A DNA stretch of 64,000 bases from Paenibacillus hamazuiensis (GCF_023276405.1 NZ_JALRMO010000001.1:2232001-2296000), one strand, 5' to 3'. Shown: positions 53,037 through 61,217, numbered from the stretch's first letter. The notes: a model not told the origin generated them from the sequence alone. A program made the numbers and translations.

Positions 53037-53828
53037 ATGATCAAGGTTGTGCTGCTCGCCGGCGGCTTCGGCACCCGGCTTGGCGAAGAAACGACGGTGA
53101 AGCCGAAGCCGATGGTGGAAATCGGCGGATTGCCGATGCTGTGCCATATCATGAACATTTACAGTGCGCACGGTTTCAACGAATTTATCGTCGCGCTCGG
53201 GTACAAAGCCGAGGTGGTGAAGCAGTATTTTTTGAACTATATGTACTTACAGAGTGATTTTACCCTTCATATGGGAAAATCTTCGATCGATGTCATGAAG
53301 CGCCGGCCTCTCGATTGGACCGTGCATCTCGTCGATACGGGGCTGCACAGCATGACGGGAGGCCGGATGCACCGGCTGCGGGACCGATTGGCCGGCGGCA
53401 CGTTTATGATGACTTACGGGGACGGCGTAAGCGACATCGATCTGAAGCGGCTGCTCGATTTTCACAGGTCACACGGCAAACTTGCCACTTTGACGCTAGT
53501 CAGACCGCGGGCGCGGTTTGGTACGGTCGATTTGGCGGGCGATCAGGTCGTGCGCTTCAAGGAGAAGGTGGAGACGGAAAGCTGGATCAACGGCGGATTT
53601 TTCGTGTTCGAGCCGGGGGTTCTGAAATATGTAAGCCGGGACGAAGAGGTGCTGGAGAGCGATGTGTTCACAAGGCTTGCCGAGGATGGAGAGCTGATGG
53701 CTTATCGGCATAAAGGGTTTTGGGAGTGCATGGATACGATGCGGGACAAGATTTATTTGGAGTCGTTATGGGCTTCTGGCGAAGCGCCTTGGAAACGCTG
53801 GCCAAACGGAAGGGAGTGCGGGCCGTGA
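53037..53828 (+). CDS. rfbF: Glucose-1-phosphate cytidylyltransferase-like nucleotidyltransferase
   Basis: A 263-residue sugar nucleotidyltransferase with VLLAGGFGTRLGEET at the start, PKPMVEIGG, GDGVSDIDL for the metal-binding Asp, and ESWINGGFFVFEPG, all as in RfbF (CDP-glucose synthesis). GTG (53028) and ATG (53031) starts lie just upstream; none has a strong site, and 53037 is chosen for the family-like N-terminus. The stop overlaps the next start by 4 bases. If it is CTP-specific, the downstream sugar pathway would run on CDP-sugars, which would be unusual for a 6-dehydrogenase partner. Confidence 0.8.
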   Translation: MIKVVLLAGGFGTRLGEETTVKPKPMVEIGGLPMLCHIMNIYSAHGFNEFIVALGYKAEVVKQYFLNYMYLQSDFTLHMGKSSIDVMKRRPLDWTVHLVDTGLHSMTGGRMHRLRDRLAGGTFMMTYGDGVSDIDLKRLLDFHRSHGKLATLTLVRPRARFGTVDLAGDQVVRFKEKVETESWINGGFFVFEPGVLKYVSRDEEVLESDVFTRLAEDGELMAYRHKGFWECMDTMRDKIYLESLWASGEAPWKRWPNGRECGP

Positions 53829-54913
53829 TCGATAACGAAATTATGCTCGAGGACATGGAGTACGTGTTCGGCAAAAATGGCAGCGCGCAGCGGTTTGTGG
53901 ACAAAACGATCGTCATTACGGGCTGCGGCGGTTTTTTGGGATATTATTTGACGAACTGCTTCGTTTATTTAAAAAGCAAAGGATTCCCATACCGCAAGCT
54001 AATACTGCTCGATACGTTTCTTTTCGGCCGGCCGCGCTGGCTGGAGGAACTTGAGCGGCATCATGAAGACGTTGAAGTTCACCGGTTCGATATCGCCCGG
54101 GATGAGTTGGAGCAGGCGGCTTCCGCTTTATCCGCAGATTTCGTTATCCATATGGCGTCTATTGCATCGCCTTCCTACTACCGCAAATACCCGGTCGAAA
54201 CGATCGAAGCGAACGTGCTGGGACTGCGCCGTCTGCTGGAGTTTTATAAGCACCGCCCGCTTGACGGGCTGTTGTTTTTCTCCAGCAGCGAGGTGTACGG
54301 CGATCCGGCCCCGGAGGCGATCCCGACGCCCGAAACGTATCTCGGCAATGTCGCCAGCATCGGTCCGCGCGCCTGTTACGACGAGTCGAAGCGGATGGGG
54401 GAGACGCTTTGCTACGTGTATCATCAGACGTACGGCATGCCGATCCGCATCGTGCGGCCGTTCAACAACTACGGACCGGGCATGGCGCTCACGGATAAGC
54501 GGGTCCCCGCCGATTTCGCACAGGCGGTGCTGCGCGGCGAAGATGTCGTCATCTATTCGGACGGGAGGCCGACACGGACATTTTGCTATATCGCCGATGC
54601 GGTTGACGGATATTTGCGGGTGCTCACGCACGACGAGTTCGGCTGCTTCAATATCGGAATGGACCGTCCGGAAATTTCGGTGCGCCGGCTGGCCGACATA
54701 TACCGGGAAGCGGCGGCGGAGCTGTGGGGATACGGCGGGGAAGTGCGGTTTATCGTCTCGGAGGAAAAAGATTATTTGACCGACAACCCGAACCGCCGCT
54801 GCCCGGACATTACGAAAGCGCGGATGGCGCTCGGCTTTCGGCCGGAAATTTCCGTCGAGCGGGGAGTGCGCCGCTACCTGCGTTATTTGCGGAAGGAGCT
54901 GCTGCCGGTATGA
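53825..54913 (+). CDS. NAD-dependent SDR, nucleotide-sugar decarboxylase/epimerase-like
   Basis: A 362-residue extended SDR. It has TGCGGFLGYY (33-42) as cofactor motif, FFSSSEVYGDP, and the YxxxK pair in RACYDESKRMGET, close to the RACYDEGKR signature of UDP-glucuronate decarboxylase (UDP-xylose synthase), then VRPFNNYGPG. With the 6-dehydrogenase that follows, conversion of NDP-glucuronate to an NDP-4-keto-pentose or NDP-xylose is the likely step. The GTG at 53825 overlaps the previous stop (GTGA) with GGGAG at 8 bases. An in-frame ATG at 53768 would overlap by 61 bases and is less likely. Confidence 0.78.
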   Translation: MIDNEIMLEDMEYVFGKNGSAQRFVDKTIVITGCGGFLGYYLTNCFVYLKSKGFPYRKLILLDTFLFGRPRWLEELERHHEDVEVHRFDIARDELEQAASALSADFVIHMASIASPSYYRKYPVETIEANVLGLRRLLEFYKHRPLDGLLFFSSSEVYGDPAPEAIPTPETYLGNVASIGPRACYDESKRMGETLCYVYHQTYGMPIRIVRPFNNYGPGMALTDKRVPADFAQAVLRGEDVVIYSDGRPTRTFCYIADAVDGYLRVLTHDEFGCFNIGMDRPEISVRRLADIYREAAAELWGYGGEVRFIVSEEKDYLTDNPNRRCPDITKARMALGFRPEISVERGVRRYLRYLRKELLPV

Positions 54914-56277
54914 CCAATGTCGCGATTATCGGGTTAGGATTTGTCGGCCTGACAACGGGGCTCGGTCTTGCCCATAAGCTCGGCTGCAGCGTATATGCCT
55001 ATGAAGCGGACGCGGCGAAGAGGGAGCTGTACCGCAAGGGGATCGTCCCGTTTCACGAGCCGCACCTTGCGGAGCATCTTGCGCTGTACGGCGGCTCGCG
55101 TTTCGTCCTGTGCGAGACGCTGGCGGATGCGGTTCAGCCCGCCGACTATATTTTTTACTGCGTCGGCACGCCGAGCGGGCCTGACGGAGCGACGGATTTG
55201 AGCGATCTGATCGCAGCCGTCCGGGCATGCCTGGAGCAGCTGTCCCCGGACCGGTTTCGCGTGCATGCGATCAAATCGACCGTACCGCCCGGCACGACAG
55301 CCGGGTTTATCGGACCGATGATCGAACGAAGCGGCTTTCGGCTCGGCGAGACGGCGGGGCTCGTCAACAACCCGGAGTTTTTGCGGGAAGGCTCGGCGTG
55401 GCGCGACTTTATCGAAGCGGACCGGATCGTCATCGGGGAAGCCGACGCCGAAGGCGGCCGGCGAACGGCGGAGCTGTATGCGTCCGGCTTCGATGTGCCG
55501 ATCCATCGCGTCTCCGCTGCTACCGGCGAGTTCGTCAAATACGGCTCGAACGCGCTGCTCGCCACGCTGATCAGCTTTTCCAACGAAATGGCGATGATCG
55601 CCGAAAAAACCGGGGACATCGACGTTCCCGAGGTGTTCCGGCTGCTGCATGAAGACAAACGATGGAGCGGCCGGCCGGCGAAAATGACGGAATACGTGTT
55701 CCCCGGCTGCGGCTTCGGCGGCTACTGTCTGCCGAAGGATACGGCGGCTTTGGTCCATCATGCATCGCAGGTCGGGTACCGGGGATCGCTGCTGCGCGAG
55801 GTTTTTGCGGTGAACGATGCGATCAAACGGAACATCGTGGAGCGAATTGCCGCGGTTTGCCGTCCAGCCGAGACGGTCGGCATACTCGGGCTGTCGTTTA
55901 AGCCGGAGAGCGACGATGTGCGCGGAGCGGTTTCCCGCGAGATCATCGAGCTGCTGCTGGAGCGCGGGTTTACCCGCATCGTGGCGTACGATCCGCTTGC
56001 GATGGAGCCTTTTCGCAAGGCGTACGCGCTGCCGATCGAATATGCCGCTTCAATGGAAGAGCTGGCGCAGCGTGCCGATGCGATAGCGCTGGTCACCGCC
56101 TGGAGCGAGTTCAAGCGGCATCAGCAGCTTTTGGCCGGGAAAAAAGTAGTGGATGGTAGATATTTCTTGGATACGGGCGAGGTGTCGCGGGATGACAGGG
56201 AATTTGCATATTCTCGATATTTTGGCGAAAGTGCTGAAACGGGAGAGGGCGGAGCTCGAACGGCTCGATCCGGATGA
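54910..56277 (+). CDS. UDP-glucose 6-dehydrogenase family protein
   Basis: A 455-residue NAD-dependent dehydrogenase of the UDP-glucose/GDP-mannose dehydrogenase family, doing the two-step oxidation of an NDP-hexose to a uronate. It has IIGLGFVGL at the start, Lys210 and Asn214 in EFVKYGSNALLA, catalytic Cys273 in GCGFGGYCLPKD, and a third domain with GLSFKPESDDVRGA. The start overlaps the SDR stop (ATGA). The last 86 bases overlap the second carrier-protein gene in another frame, so the C-terminal 28 residues are of doubtful importance. Confidence 0.85.
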   Translation: MTNVAIIGLGFVGLTTGLGLAHKLGCSVYAYEADAAKRELYRKGIVPFHEPHLAEHLALYGGSRFVLCETLADAVQPADYIFYCVGTPSGPDGATDLSDLIAAVRACLEQLSPDRFRVHAIKSTVPPGTTAGFIGPMIERSGFRLGETAGLVNNPEFLREGSAWRDFIEADRIVIGEADAEGGRRTAELYASGFDVPIHRVSAATGEFVKYGSNALLATLISFSNEMAMIAEKTGDIDVPEVFRLLHEDKRWSGRPAKMTEYVFPGCGFGGYCLPKDTAALVHHASQVGYRGSLLREVFAVNDAIKRNIVERIAAVCRPAETVGILGLSFKPESDDVRGAVSREIIELLLERGFTRIVAYDPLAMEPFRKAYALPIEYAASMEELAQRADAIALVTAWSEFKRHQQLLAGKKVVDGRYFLDTGEVSRDDREFAYSRYFGESAETGEGGARTARSG

Positions 56278-56455
56278 GAGCCTGCTGGAGTACAATTTAA
56301 GCTCGGTAGTGGCCGTGGAGCTGATTGTGGAGCTTGAGCTGGCATTCTCCATTTCGGTGGAGGACGACGATCTGACCCCGGAACAGGTTTCGACGCTTCG
56401 GCGGATAAACCAGTTGGTCGACAAATACAAGCGATTGGAACAATCGGCCGGATGA
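56192..56455 (+). CDS. Second free-standing carrier protein
   Basis: An 87-residue acidic helical protein with a carrier-protein shape. The expected pantetheine site reads YNLSSVVAVELIVELE, aligning with the usual LDSLxxVEL, so Ser38 would be modified and the usual Asp before it is Ser. The ATG at 56192 lies inside the dehydrogenase gene (86-base overlap), with a weak binding site. It is followed 28 bases later by the BtrH-like gene. It may be a second acyl donor form for that transferase. Confidence 0.7.
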   Translation: MTGNLHILDILAKVLKRERAELERLDPDESLLEYNLSSVVAVELIVELELAFSISVEDDDLTPEQVSTLRRINQLVDKYKRLEQSAG

Positions 56456-56483
56456 TCTCGCGAGGTTTGAAGGGAGAGATACA

Positions 56484-57521
56484 ATGACTCCGGTCGGAAT
56501 GCAGGCATTACAAATTGAACCGGGTGTGCACTGCCTGTTTTCCGGGCTTAGGCACGTTTTGGTGCATCAGCTCCCGGAAGCGGCGGAAACGGCCGACGAA
56601 GCGGATATTTATTTTCAAACAGGCGGCTTGAATGTGGAATACGAACGCGGGGCGTTTCGGATTTGGCTCGCTTCCCGGGAACAAATATTGCGGCGTTTTG
56701 CCGAGCTGTACGGGATGCAGCCGCATATATCGCTTCACGTCGAATCCGGAGCCGATGCGATCGAGCCGCTCCGGGATACGCTTGCGGCGGGGCGGCTTGC
56801 CGTTTTGTTCCTGCGCACGTCGGTCATCGAATATCACGAAGCGTTTCGCGATGCGTCCGCGCGCCAGCATATCGTGCTGCTGCACGGCCTGGATGAGGTA
56901 CGGCAAGCGGCTTTCATCGCCGATACGGCGTTTTACGATAACGCCGGCAGCGTGCAAACCTTTTCCGGCGCGATTCCGCTCCCTTTGCTTCGGGAGGGGC
57001 TGACCGGCTGCGCCTCGTTCGAAGCCGCTCCAGGCCGCGAACCGCTGCCCGAGCCGAGGCGGGTTCAGGAAGCGCTCGCACGGATGGACGCGTTCGTTCG
57101 CGGCCGGGAGCTGCCCGGTGGCCGCTGGCAGGGCATGTCCGCTTACCGGGCGCTGATGGACAACCTCGCCAATCTGAGCGACCTGGAAGACCGTATTTTT
57201 ACGGACATGTGCAAACACGCGTATTACGGCTTGCGGATCGGCGGTGTCGTCCACCAGCTTGAATATTTTAGTCGGTTTCTGGCGCGGCATAGACACCGGT
57301 TCGAACGGATGGACGAACTGGCCGCAGCTCTGGAGGAGCTGCGCAAAGACTGGAGGCCCGCGTTAATGCAGCTGTACAAAATCGGCCTGTCCGTGCAGCG
57401 GCAAAAGCTCGCCTCCTTGCAGGAGCGGTGCATCTCGCTGCTGGACCGGCATGAGCGATTTGTTCGGGAACTGCTTGACGCAGCACGAACGATGCGTACA
57501 CGCGAATCGGCACTGCTGTAA
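56484..57521 (+). CDS. BtrH-like acyltransferase, last gene of the biosynthetic cluster
   Basis: A 345-residue protein. The first 160 residues match the BtrH N-terminal/C39-like pattern: GVHCLFSGLRHVL with candidate nucleophile Cys17, IYFQTGGLNVEYE, then RQHIVLLHGLDEVRQAAFIADTAF with candidate His129 and Asp147. The C-terminal half is helical. BtrH moves an aminoacyl group from the BtrI carrier to ribostamycin; here it would move a carrier-bound acyl group onto the glycoside or another acceptor. Unlike the protein at 41197, it keeps the Cys. AAGGGAGAG precedes the ATG. A terminator follows. Confidence 0.6.
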   Translation: MTPVGMQALQIEPGVHCLFSGLRHVLVHQLPEAAETADEADIYFQTGGLNVEYERGAFRIWLASREQILRRFAELYGMQPHISLHVESGADAIEPLRDTLAAGRLAVLFLRTSVIEYHEAFRDASARQHIVLLHGLDEVRQAAFIADTAFYDNAGSVQTFSGAIPLPLLREGLTGCASFEAAPGREPLPEPRRVQEALARMDAFVRGRELPGGRWQGMSAYRALMDNLANLSDLEDRIFTDMCKHAYYGLRIGGVVHQLEYFSRFLARHRHRFERMDELAAALEELRKDWRPALMQLYKIGLSVQRQKLASLQERCISLLDRHERFVRELLDAARTMRTRESALL

Positions 57522-57572
57522 TACAAAGAAGCTGTTGTAACGGTGGGTGGTTTCGCAGTCGTTGCATATAGC

Positions 57573-57606
57573 AAAATGAGGACCACGGTAACGGTCCTCA
57601 TTTTTT
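57573..57606 (+). terminator. Terminator of the biosynthetic cluster
   Basis: AAAATGAGGACC (57573-57584) pairs perfectly with GGTCCTCATTTT (57593-57604), followed by T residues. It also ends minus-strand transcripts by symmetry. Confidence 0.88.
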
Positions 57607-57626
57607 GCGGGCAGAGAATGATGTGA

Positions 57627-57887
57627 TTAAAGAAGTTTAACCGTATGCGGCGGGTTGTGAACGGCTGTGCCAACGACGACAACCCGTTTTCCTTTTTTGA
57701 ATTTTTGAAGGACGACCGGAATTAATTTTCCTTTTACGATTCTATTAATAGTGATCGACGCGTTATCTTTAGTGGCAATATAGATTGCGCGGCCATTCCT
57801 GAAAACCCTTTTCCAGTTTTTGTCGAAAATAAGATCCTCATTGCTAAGGTCGGACAAAGTAAAATTTCGTTTGAAAATGACTGCCAT
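57627..57887 (-). CDS. Small basic hypothetical protein
   Basis: An 86-residue protein, Lys- and Arg-rich, with many short beta-like hydrophobic strands (AIYIATKDNASITINRIV, GKRVVVVGTAV). No domain recognised; it could bind nucleic acid, but that is a guess from charge. The ATG at 57887 has GAGGGGGTGG upstream; the longer frame to 57923 lacks one. It stands between the biosynthetic cluster and the nucleotidyltransferase-fold gene on the opposite strand to the cluster. Confidence 0.6.
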   Translation of the reverse strand: MAVIFKRNFTLSDLSNEDLIFDKNWKRVFRNGRAIYIATKDNASITINRIVKGKLIPVVLQKFKKGKRVVVVGTAVHNPPHTVKLL

Positions 57888-57947
57888 GTTATACCACCCC
57901 CTCGCGTTAAAATATGCTTTCATGAATAGCCATGCTTGTACAATTAA

Positions 57948-58991
57948 CTATATTTCTTGTGAAATATCAGGGTTGGCGGAAATAATTGCTTCTGTCATTG
58001 TCCAAAGCCTGGGCAAGAAACGGCTCACATCTGCGGCGCGGCTGATGTAGTCGTCGGCAGCGGAGAAGCCGAGGTCGGTCATGATCTCCTTGAACGCCGG
58101 TTCATGTTCTTTTTGCAGATGGGGTGCGTCTGCGGCGAATATTTTATGGCAGCGGGCGAAGGTTGCCACCATCCAGAACACCGCTTCGCGGTGGCGGCCG
58201 GAAAGGATAAGCTCGCGGCTGCCGTCGATGGCGATGGGCCTGGACGACGGAGTTACGTCCGTGCTGAAGAAAAACGGAGTTTTGGCAGCTGATGCGGCGG
58301 CGTCGAACGTGCTTGCGAGCCCCTCGAGATGATGGTCGGTCCGTTCCGGTGTCATACGGGCGCAGCCCAAAAGCTCCAGCAGCTCGGAATAGAATCCGGA
58401 TAAGCCGTACCGGTCAAGCACATCTTGAGCGGCAAGGTAACGAAGCCGGACGGTGGGATTGCGGAGCGCGGCGACAAGCAGCATATGGGTCGTTATCCCG
58501 GTCGGAAACAGCCATGACGTCACCAAATCGTGAAACGGCGCTGAAGTATCGATGGCCCGCAGTCCGTTTTCGATTTTTTGCCGGACGTTCTCACATCTCC
58601 GGTATACCCAATACCGCTCGGCGAAACGGCGCGACACTTGCTGCTGCAGCGTGCGCAGATGTCCGGCAGGATCGGAGATGATCGTATCCGTACGGAAGCT
58701 GCCTGCCAGATGGTAAGACTCGAGAACTGCCTCGGCCGAGGAGAGCTGGTTCGCAGATAAGTACGTCGCCTCCACTAGCACGCCGTCGTAGCGGAACTTC
58801 CCCGGTTTGAGCGGCGGTTCCGCATGCGCGGTCGCGATCACGACATCGATGTCCGACGCCGCAGACAGCTGCGCCTCGTCCGGCAGCCCGACCGTAGAGC
58901 CGCTGAAATAGGCACCCCGAAACCAACTCTCCCCGCTCGCATACCGCATAACCCATTCGGCCGCTTTCATACGCGCAGTTCCGACGTTCAT
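57948..58991 (-). CDS. Nucleotidyltransferase-fold protein
   Basis: A 347-residue protein with a polymerase beta-like nucleotidyltransferase signature: SGSTVGLPDEAQLSAASDIDVVI (Gly31-Ser32, then Asp47 and Asp49). The rest is helical. Such proteins transfer nucleotides to antibiotics, RNA or proteins (aminoglycoside adenylyltransferases, MNT-type antitoxins), but no closer family could be named. The ATG at 58991 has GGGAG 9 bases before it; the first ATG of the frame (59000) overlaps that site. Confidence 0.65.
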   Translation of the reverse strand: MNVGTARMKAAEWVMRYASGESWFRGAYFSGSTVGLPDEAQLSAASDIDVVIATAHAEPPLKPGKFRYDGVLVEATYLSANQLSSAEAVLESYHLAGSFRTDTIISDPAGHLRTLQQQVSRRFAERYWVYRRCENVRQKIENGLRAIDTSAPFHDLVTSWLFPTGITTHMLLVAALRNPTVRLRYLAAQDVLDRYGLSGFYSELLELLGCARMTPERTDHHLEGLASTFDAAASAAKTPFFFSTDVTPSSRPIAIDGSRELILSGRHREAVFWMVATFARCHKIFAADAPHLQKEHEPAFKEIMTDLGFSAADDYISRAADVSRFLPRLWTMTEAIISANPDISQEI

Positions 58992-59313
58992 AGAGATCAT
59001 CTCCCAACGGTTTTATGTGATGATTGTTATTATAATCAGACATACAGAAAATGGTAGTCTGTTTTTTGCGGCAAATATGCGTTATGATGTAGAGGTAAGG
59101 TTCCGGGTAACAATTCCACTCTGCCTTGATAGCCTCGACATTGGTACTTCGCGACGATACTTCCGTCTATCCGCAATTCATTTTTACTCAATAATATTGG
59201 GGTCTTTATGGAAAAAAGAATTAAACTGAATGGCAAAAGGCAGCCGATCATTCAGAACGGCTGCCTTCGTCTTTATCGCTAATATACAGTAACTTCCACT
59301 TGTCCGACATTCA
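58992..59313. other. Intergenic stretch of about 320 bases
   Basis: It holds the upstream region of the minus-strand nucleotidyltransferase-fold gene and a terminator-like hairpin (AAGGCAGCCG at 59237-59246 with CGGCTGCCTT at 59258-59267) that may end the DUF1697 transcript. A 24-codon frame at 59208 runs across that hairpin and is not convincing. Nothing else seen. Confidence 0.5.
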
Positions 59314-59868
59314 TTATATTAAATGTTTTTCTGCTGTCAACATAAGCTCATATATTTTTCGTGCCGTATTTACATTCCTGATCGTCATTTGTTGATACAA
59401 TTTCGTACCAACCAACTTTGTCATGCTGCCTTTAGTCACGTTTATTTTGTCAATCGCCCACAGAATCGCGCCTGGAGCGTATTTCACCGTTTCAATCTCC
59501 GGTTTGAAGGTCAGCTTCTCAAGAACGGATTCGTCATTGATATCTTCCCATAAAAAAAGGACGTCGCTTCTCATTTTGTCATCGTTTGTCCATTGATCGG
59601 GGAGCGAGGACATCACTTTTTTCATGTCTTCCAAACTAAGCACCAGTACCTTGATTTGCAATCCGAAGGTTTCCAGAATAGCTTCTTCGAGAATATGCGC
59701 TATATCATTTTTGGAATGTTCGGTATTTGTAAAAATGATATTGCCCGAATTGATATAAGTTACGACGTTCTTCATACCGGCTCGTTCGAATGATTGTTTA
59801 AGTATTTTCATATCCACTTTGTTGTTTCCGCCGACGTTGATCCCGCGTAGCAGAGCAGCATAGACCAT
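59314..59868 (-). CDS. DUF1697 family protein
   Basis: A 184-residue protein of the DUF1697 family, function unknown, found widely in bacteria. The start MVYAALLRGINVGGNNKVDM and the segment VVTYINSGNIIF are the family's hallmarks. Length is normal. AGGAGG lies 6 bases before the ATG. Codon use is more AT-rich than in the neighbours (many AAA and ATT codons), suggesting acquisition from a lower-GC relative. Confidence 0.85.
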   Translation of the reverse strand: MVYAALLRGINVGGNNKVDMKILKQSFERAGMKNVVTYINSGNIIFTNTEHSKNDIAHILEEAILETFGLQIKVLVLSLEDMKKVMSSLPDQWTNDDKMRSDVLFLWEDINDESVLEKLTFKPEIETVKYAPGAILWAIDKINVTKGSMTKLVGTKLYQQMTIRNVNTARKIYELMLTAEKHLI

Positions 59869-59980
59869 TATTACCTCCTGTATTGGTACGTTTTATTACG
59901 TAACCATTGATAACGAACGCACGTTCTGTTGGTAGTATACCATATAGCACCAATTAAACAACAGGCTGTAGACGAGGGAT

Positions 59981-60204
59981 TTGGAGAAGAAATTAGAGTC
60001 CTATGCTCCTACAAAAAAGGGGAGACGTCTCCCGACAAGACGGTTCACAACCCCGGATAATGAGCTGTTCATTTACCCGTCTTACCCGGCCAATTCATTA
60101 AAAAGAAGTTCCCGGATATCAAATTCAAGCATCTTCATTGGGACAATTCGGGCAGGCAGGTCAAAGACCTGATCGCTGCCGGCACAATACTCCCACGAAT
60201 CTGA
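59981..60204 (+). pseudogene. Degraded fragment, possibly of an extracellular solute-binding protein
   Basis: One frame reads TTPDNELFIYPSYPA and then becomes meaningless; from about 60089 a second frame reads QFIKKKFPDIKFKHLHWD through VKDLIAAGTILPRI and ends at TGA 60202-60204. Joined by a frameshift, these resemble the first 60 residues of a mature sugar-binding lipoprotein. No signal peptide or remainder is present. A remnant, not a working gene; the family guess is weak. Confidence 0.35.
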
Positions 60205-60257
60205 CAATTTACAAGACAGGTGCTAAAATAAACCATAATAGTACGTACAATATTCGT

Positions 60258-60494
60258 CATGTAAGTGTGGGAAGGGAAGCGGAGACAGCACTTGAAACAA
60301 TCGGGATCGAAGTCGAGGAGTGTTACATCCATTGCGTTATCCGCTCGGGATTATGGAATCCTCTAACTTGGGCTGATAAAGAAACGCTGCCCGATCCGGC
60401 TCAAATATTGGCAGATCATGTCGATCTGCCGGGAGCGGACGCCGCTTCCATCGCACAAAGGCTGCAGGAAAGCTACACAAGACGGCTTTACTAA
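60258..60494 (+). pseudogene. C-terminal remnant of a pyridoxamine 5'-phosphate oxidase-like protein
   Basis: The frame encodes VGREAETALETIGIEVEE, then CYIHCVIRSGLWNPLTW, PDPAQILADHVDLPG and a final ESYTRRLY. This order matches the last third of PPOX-family flavoproteins (FMN split-barrel), including the HC-x-R-S-x-LW segment. The N-terminal two thirds are missing and replaced by the fragment above, so the gene looks truncated. The stop lies 19 bases before thyX. Confidence 0.5.
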
Positions 60495-60512
60495 GCGAAG
60501 GGGGATTTTCAA

Positions 60513-61217
60513 ATGTCGATCATCAAAGTTTTGGATCGCGGTTATGTGCGTTTGGTGGACCATATGGGGTCTGACCTTACTGTCGTAAATGCGGCCCGTG
60601 TATCTTACGCCAAGCAATCGCTGGAGTTAAGCGAACGGGATGTCAAGCTGATCAAGTTTCTCGCACGCGAAGGGCATACCTCGCCGTTTCGGCATGCGAT
60701 GACACAATTCGAGGTCTACGCTCCGCTGATGGTAGCCAGACAGTGGTGGAAGTATGTCGTCGGTTCAGCTCATTACGAAGGAACCGGCGATAGTCTGGAA
60801 GCGTGGAACGAATCCAGCCGCCGTTATATTACGGAGGAACCGGCTTTCTATATCCCGAAAGCGGGCGAGTTGAGAGCGCAGCCCGAAAACTCCAAGCAAG
60901 GCAGCGGAGACGCGATCGCGTGGGAGCTTGGCGAGAAGCATACGCGGGAACTGATGGCGTATGTGGAGGAGGGAATTTCCAAATACGAGGCGGCTTTGGC
61001 GGACGGGATTTGTGCGGAGCAGGCGCGCCTGTTCCTTCCCGCATACGGGATGTATGTACGGTGGTATTGGACGGCTTCGCTGCAATCGGTCGCTCATTTT
61101 TTGGCGCAAAGACTGGAGCATGATGCGCAAAAAGAAACTCAGGAATACGCTAAAGCCATTCTGGAGTCGGTTCGCCCGATATTTCCCGTTTCGCTCGAGC
61201 AGCTATTGTCCGATTAG
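60513..61217 (+). CDS. thyX: Flavin-dependent thymidylate synthase with atypical signature
   Basis: A 234-residue ThyX, which makes dTMP from dUMP with methylene-tetrahydrofolate, NADPH and FAD. SYAKQS, EGHTSPFRHAMTQFEV and the late LFLPAYGMYVRWYWTASLQSVAHFLAQRL segment are typical. The hallmark RHRx7S motif is not canonical: after VARQW the protein reads WKYVVGS and has about ten extra residues before NESSRRY (99-105). AAGGGGG precedes the ATG. A folate- and flavin-binding change is possible, or this is a recognised variant form of the enzyme. Confidence 0.85.
   Translation: MSIIKVLDRGYVRLVDHMGSDLTVVNAARVSYAKQSLELSERDVKLIKFLAREGHTSPFRHAMTQFEVYAPLMVARQWWKYVVGSAHYEGTGDSLEAWNESSRRYITEEPAFYIPKAGELRAQPENSKQGSGDAIAWELGEKHTRELMAYVEEGISKYEAALADGICAEQARLFLPAYGMYVRWYWTASLQSVAHFLAQRLEHDAQKETQEYAKAILESVRPIFPVSLEQLLSD

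Noticed and set aside
41197-57521. A surface polysaccharide locus
   Set aside because: Nucleotide-sugar genes alone would fit, but free carrier proteins, ATP-grasp, BtrH-like and radical SAM enzymes and the absence of polymerase or flippase genes do not.
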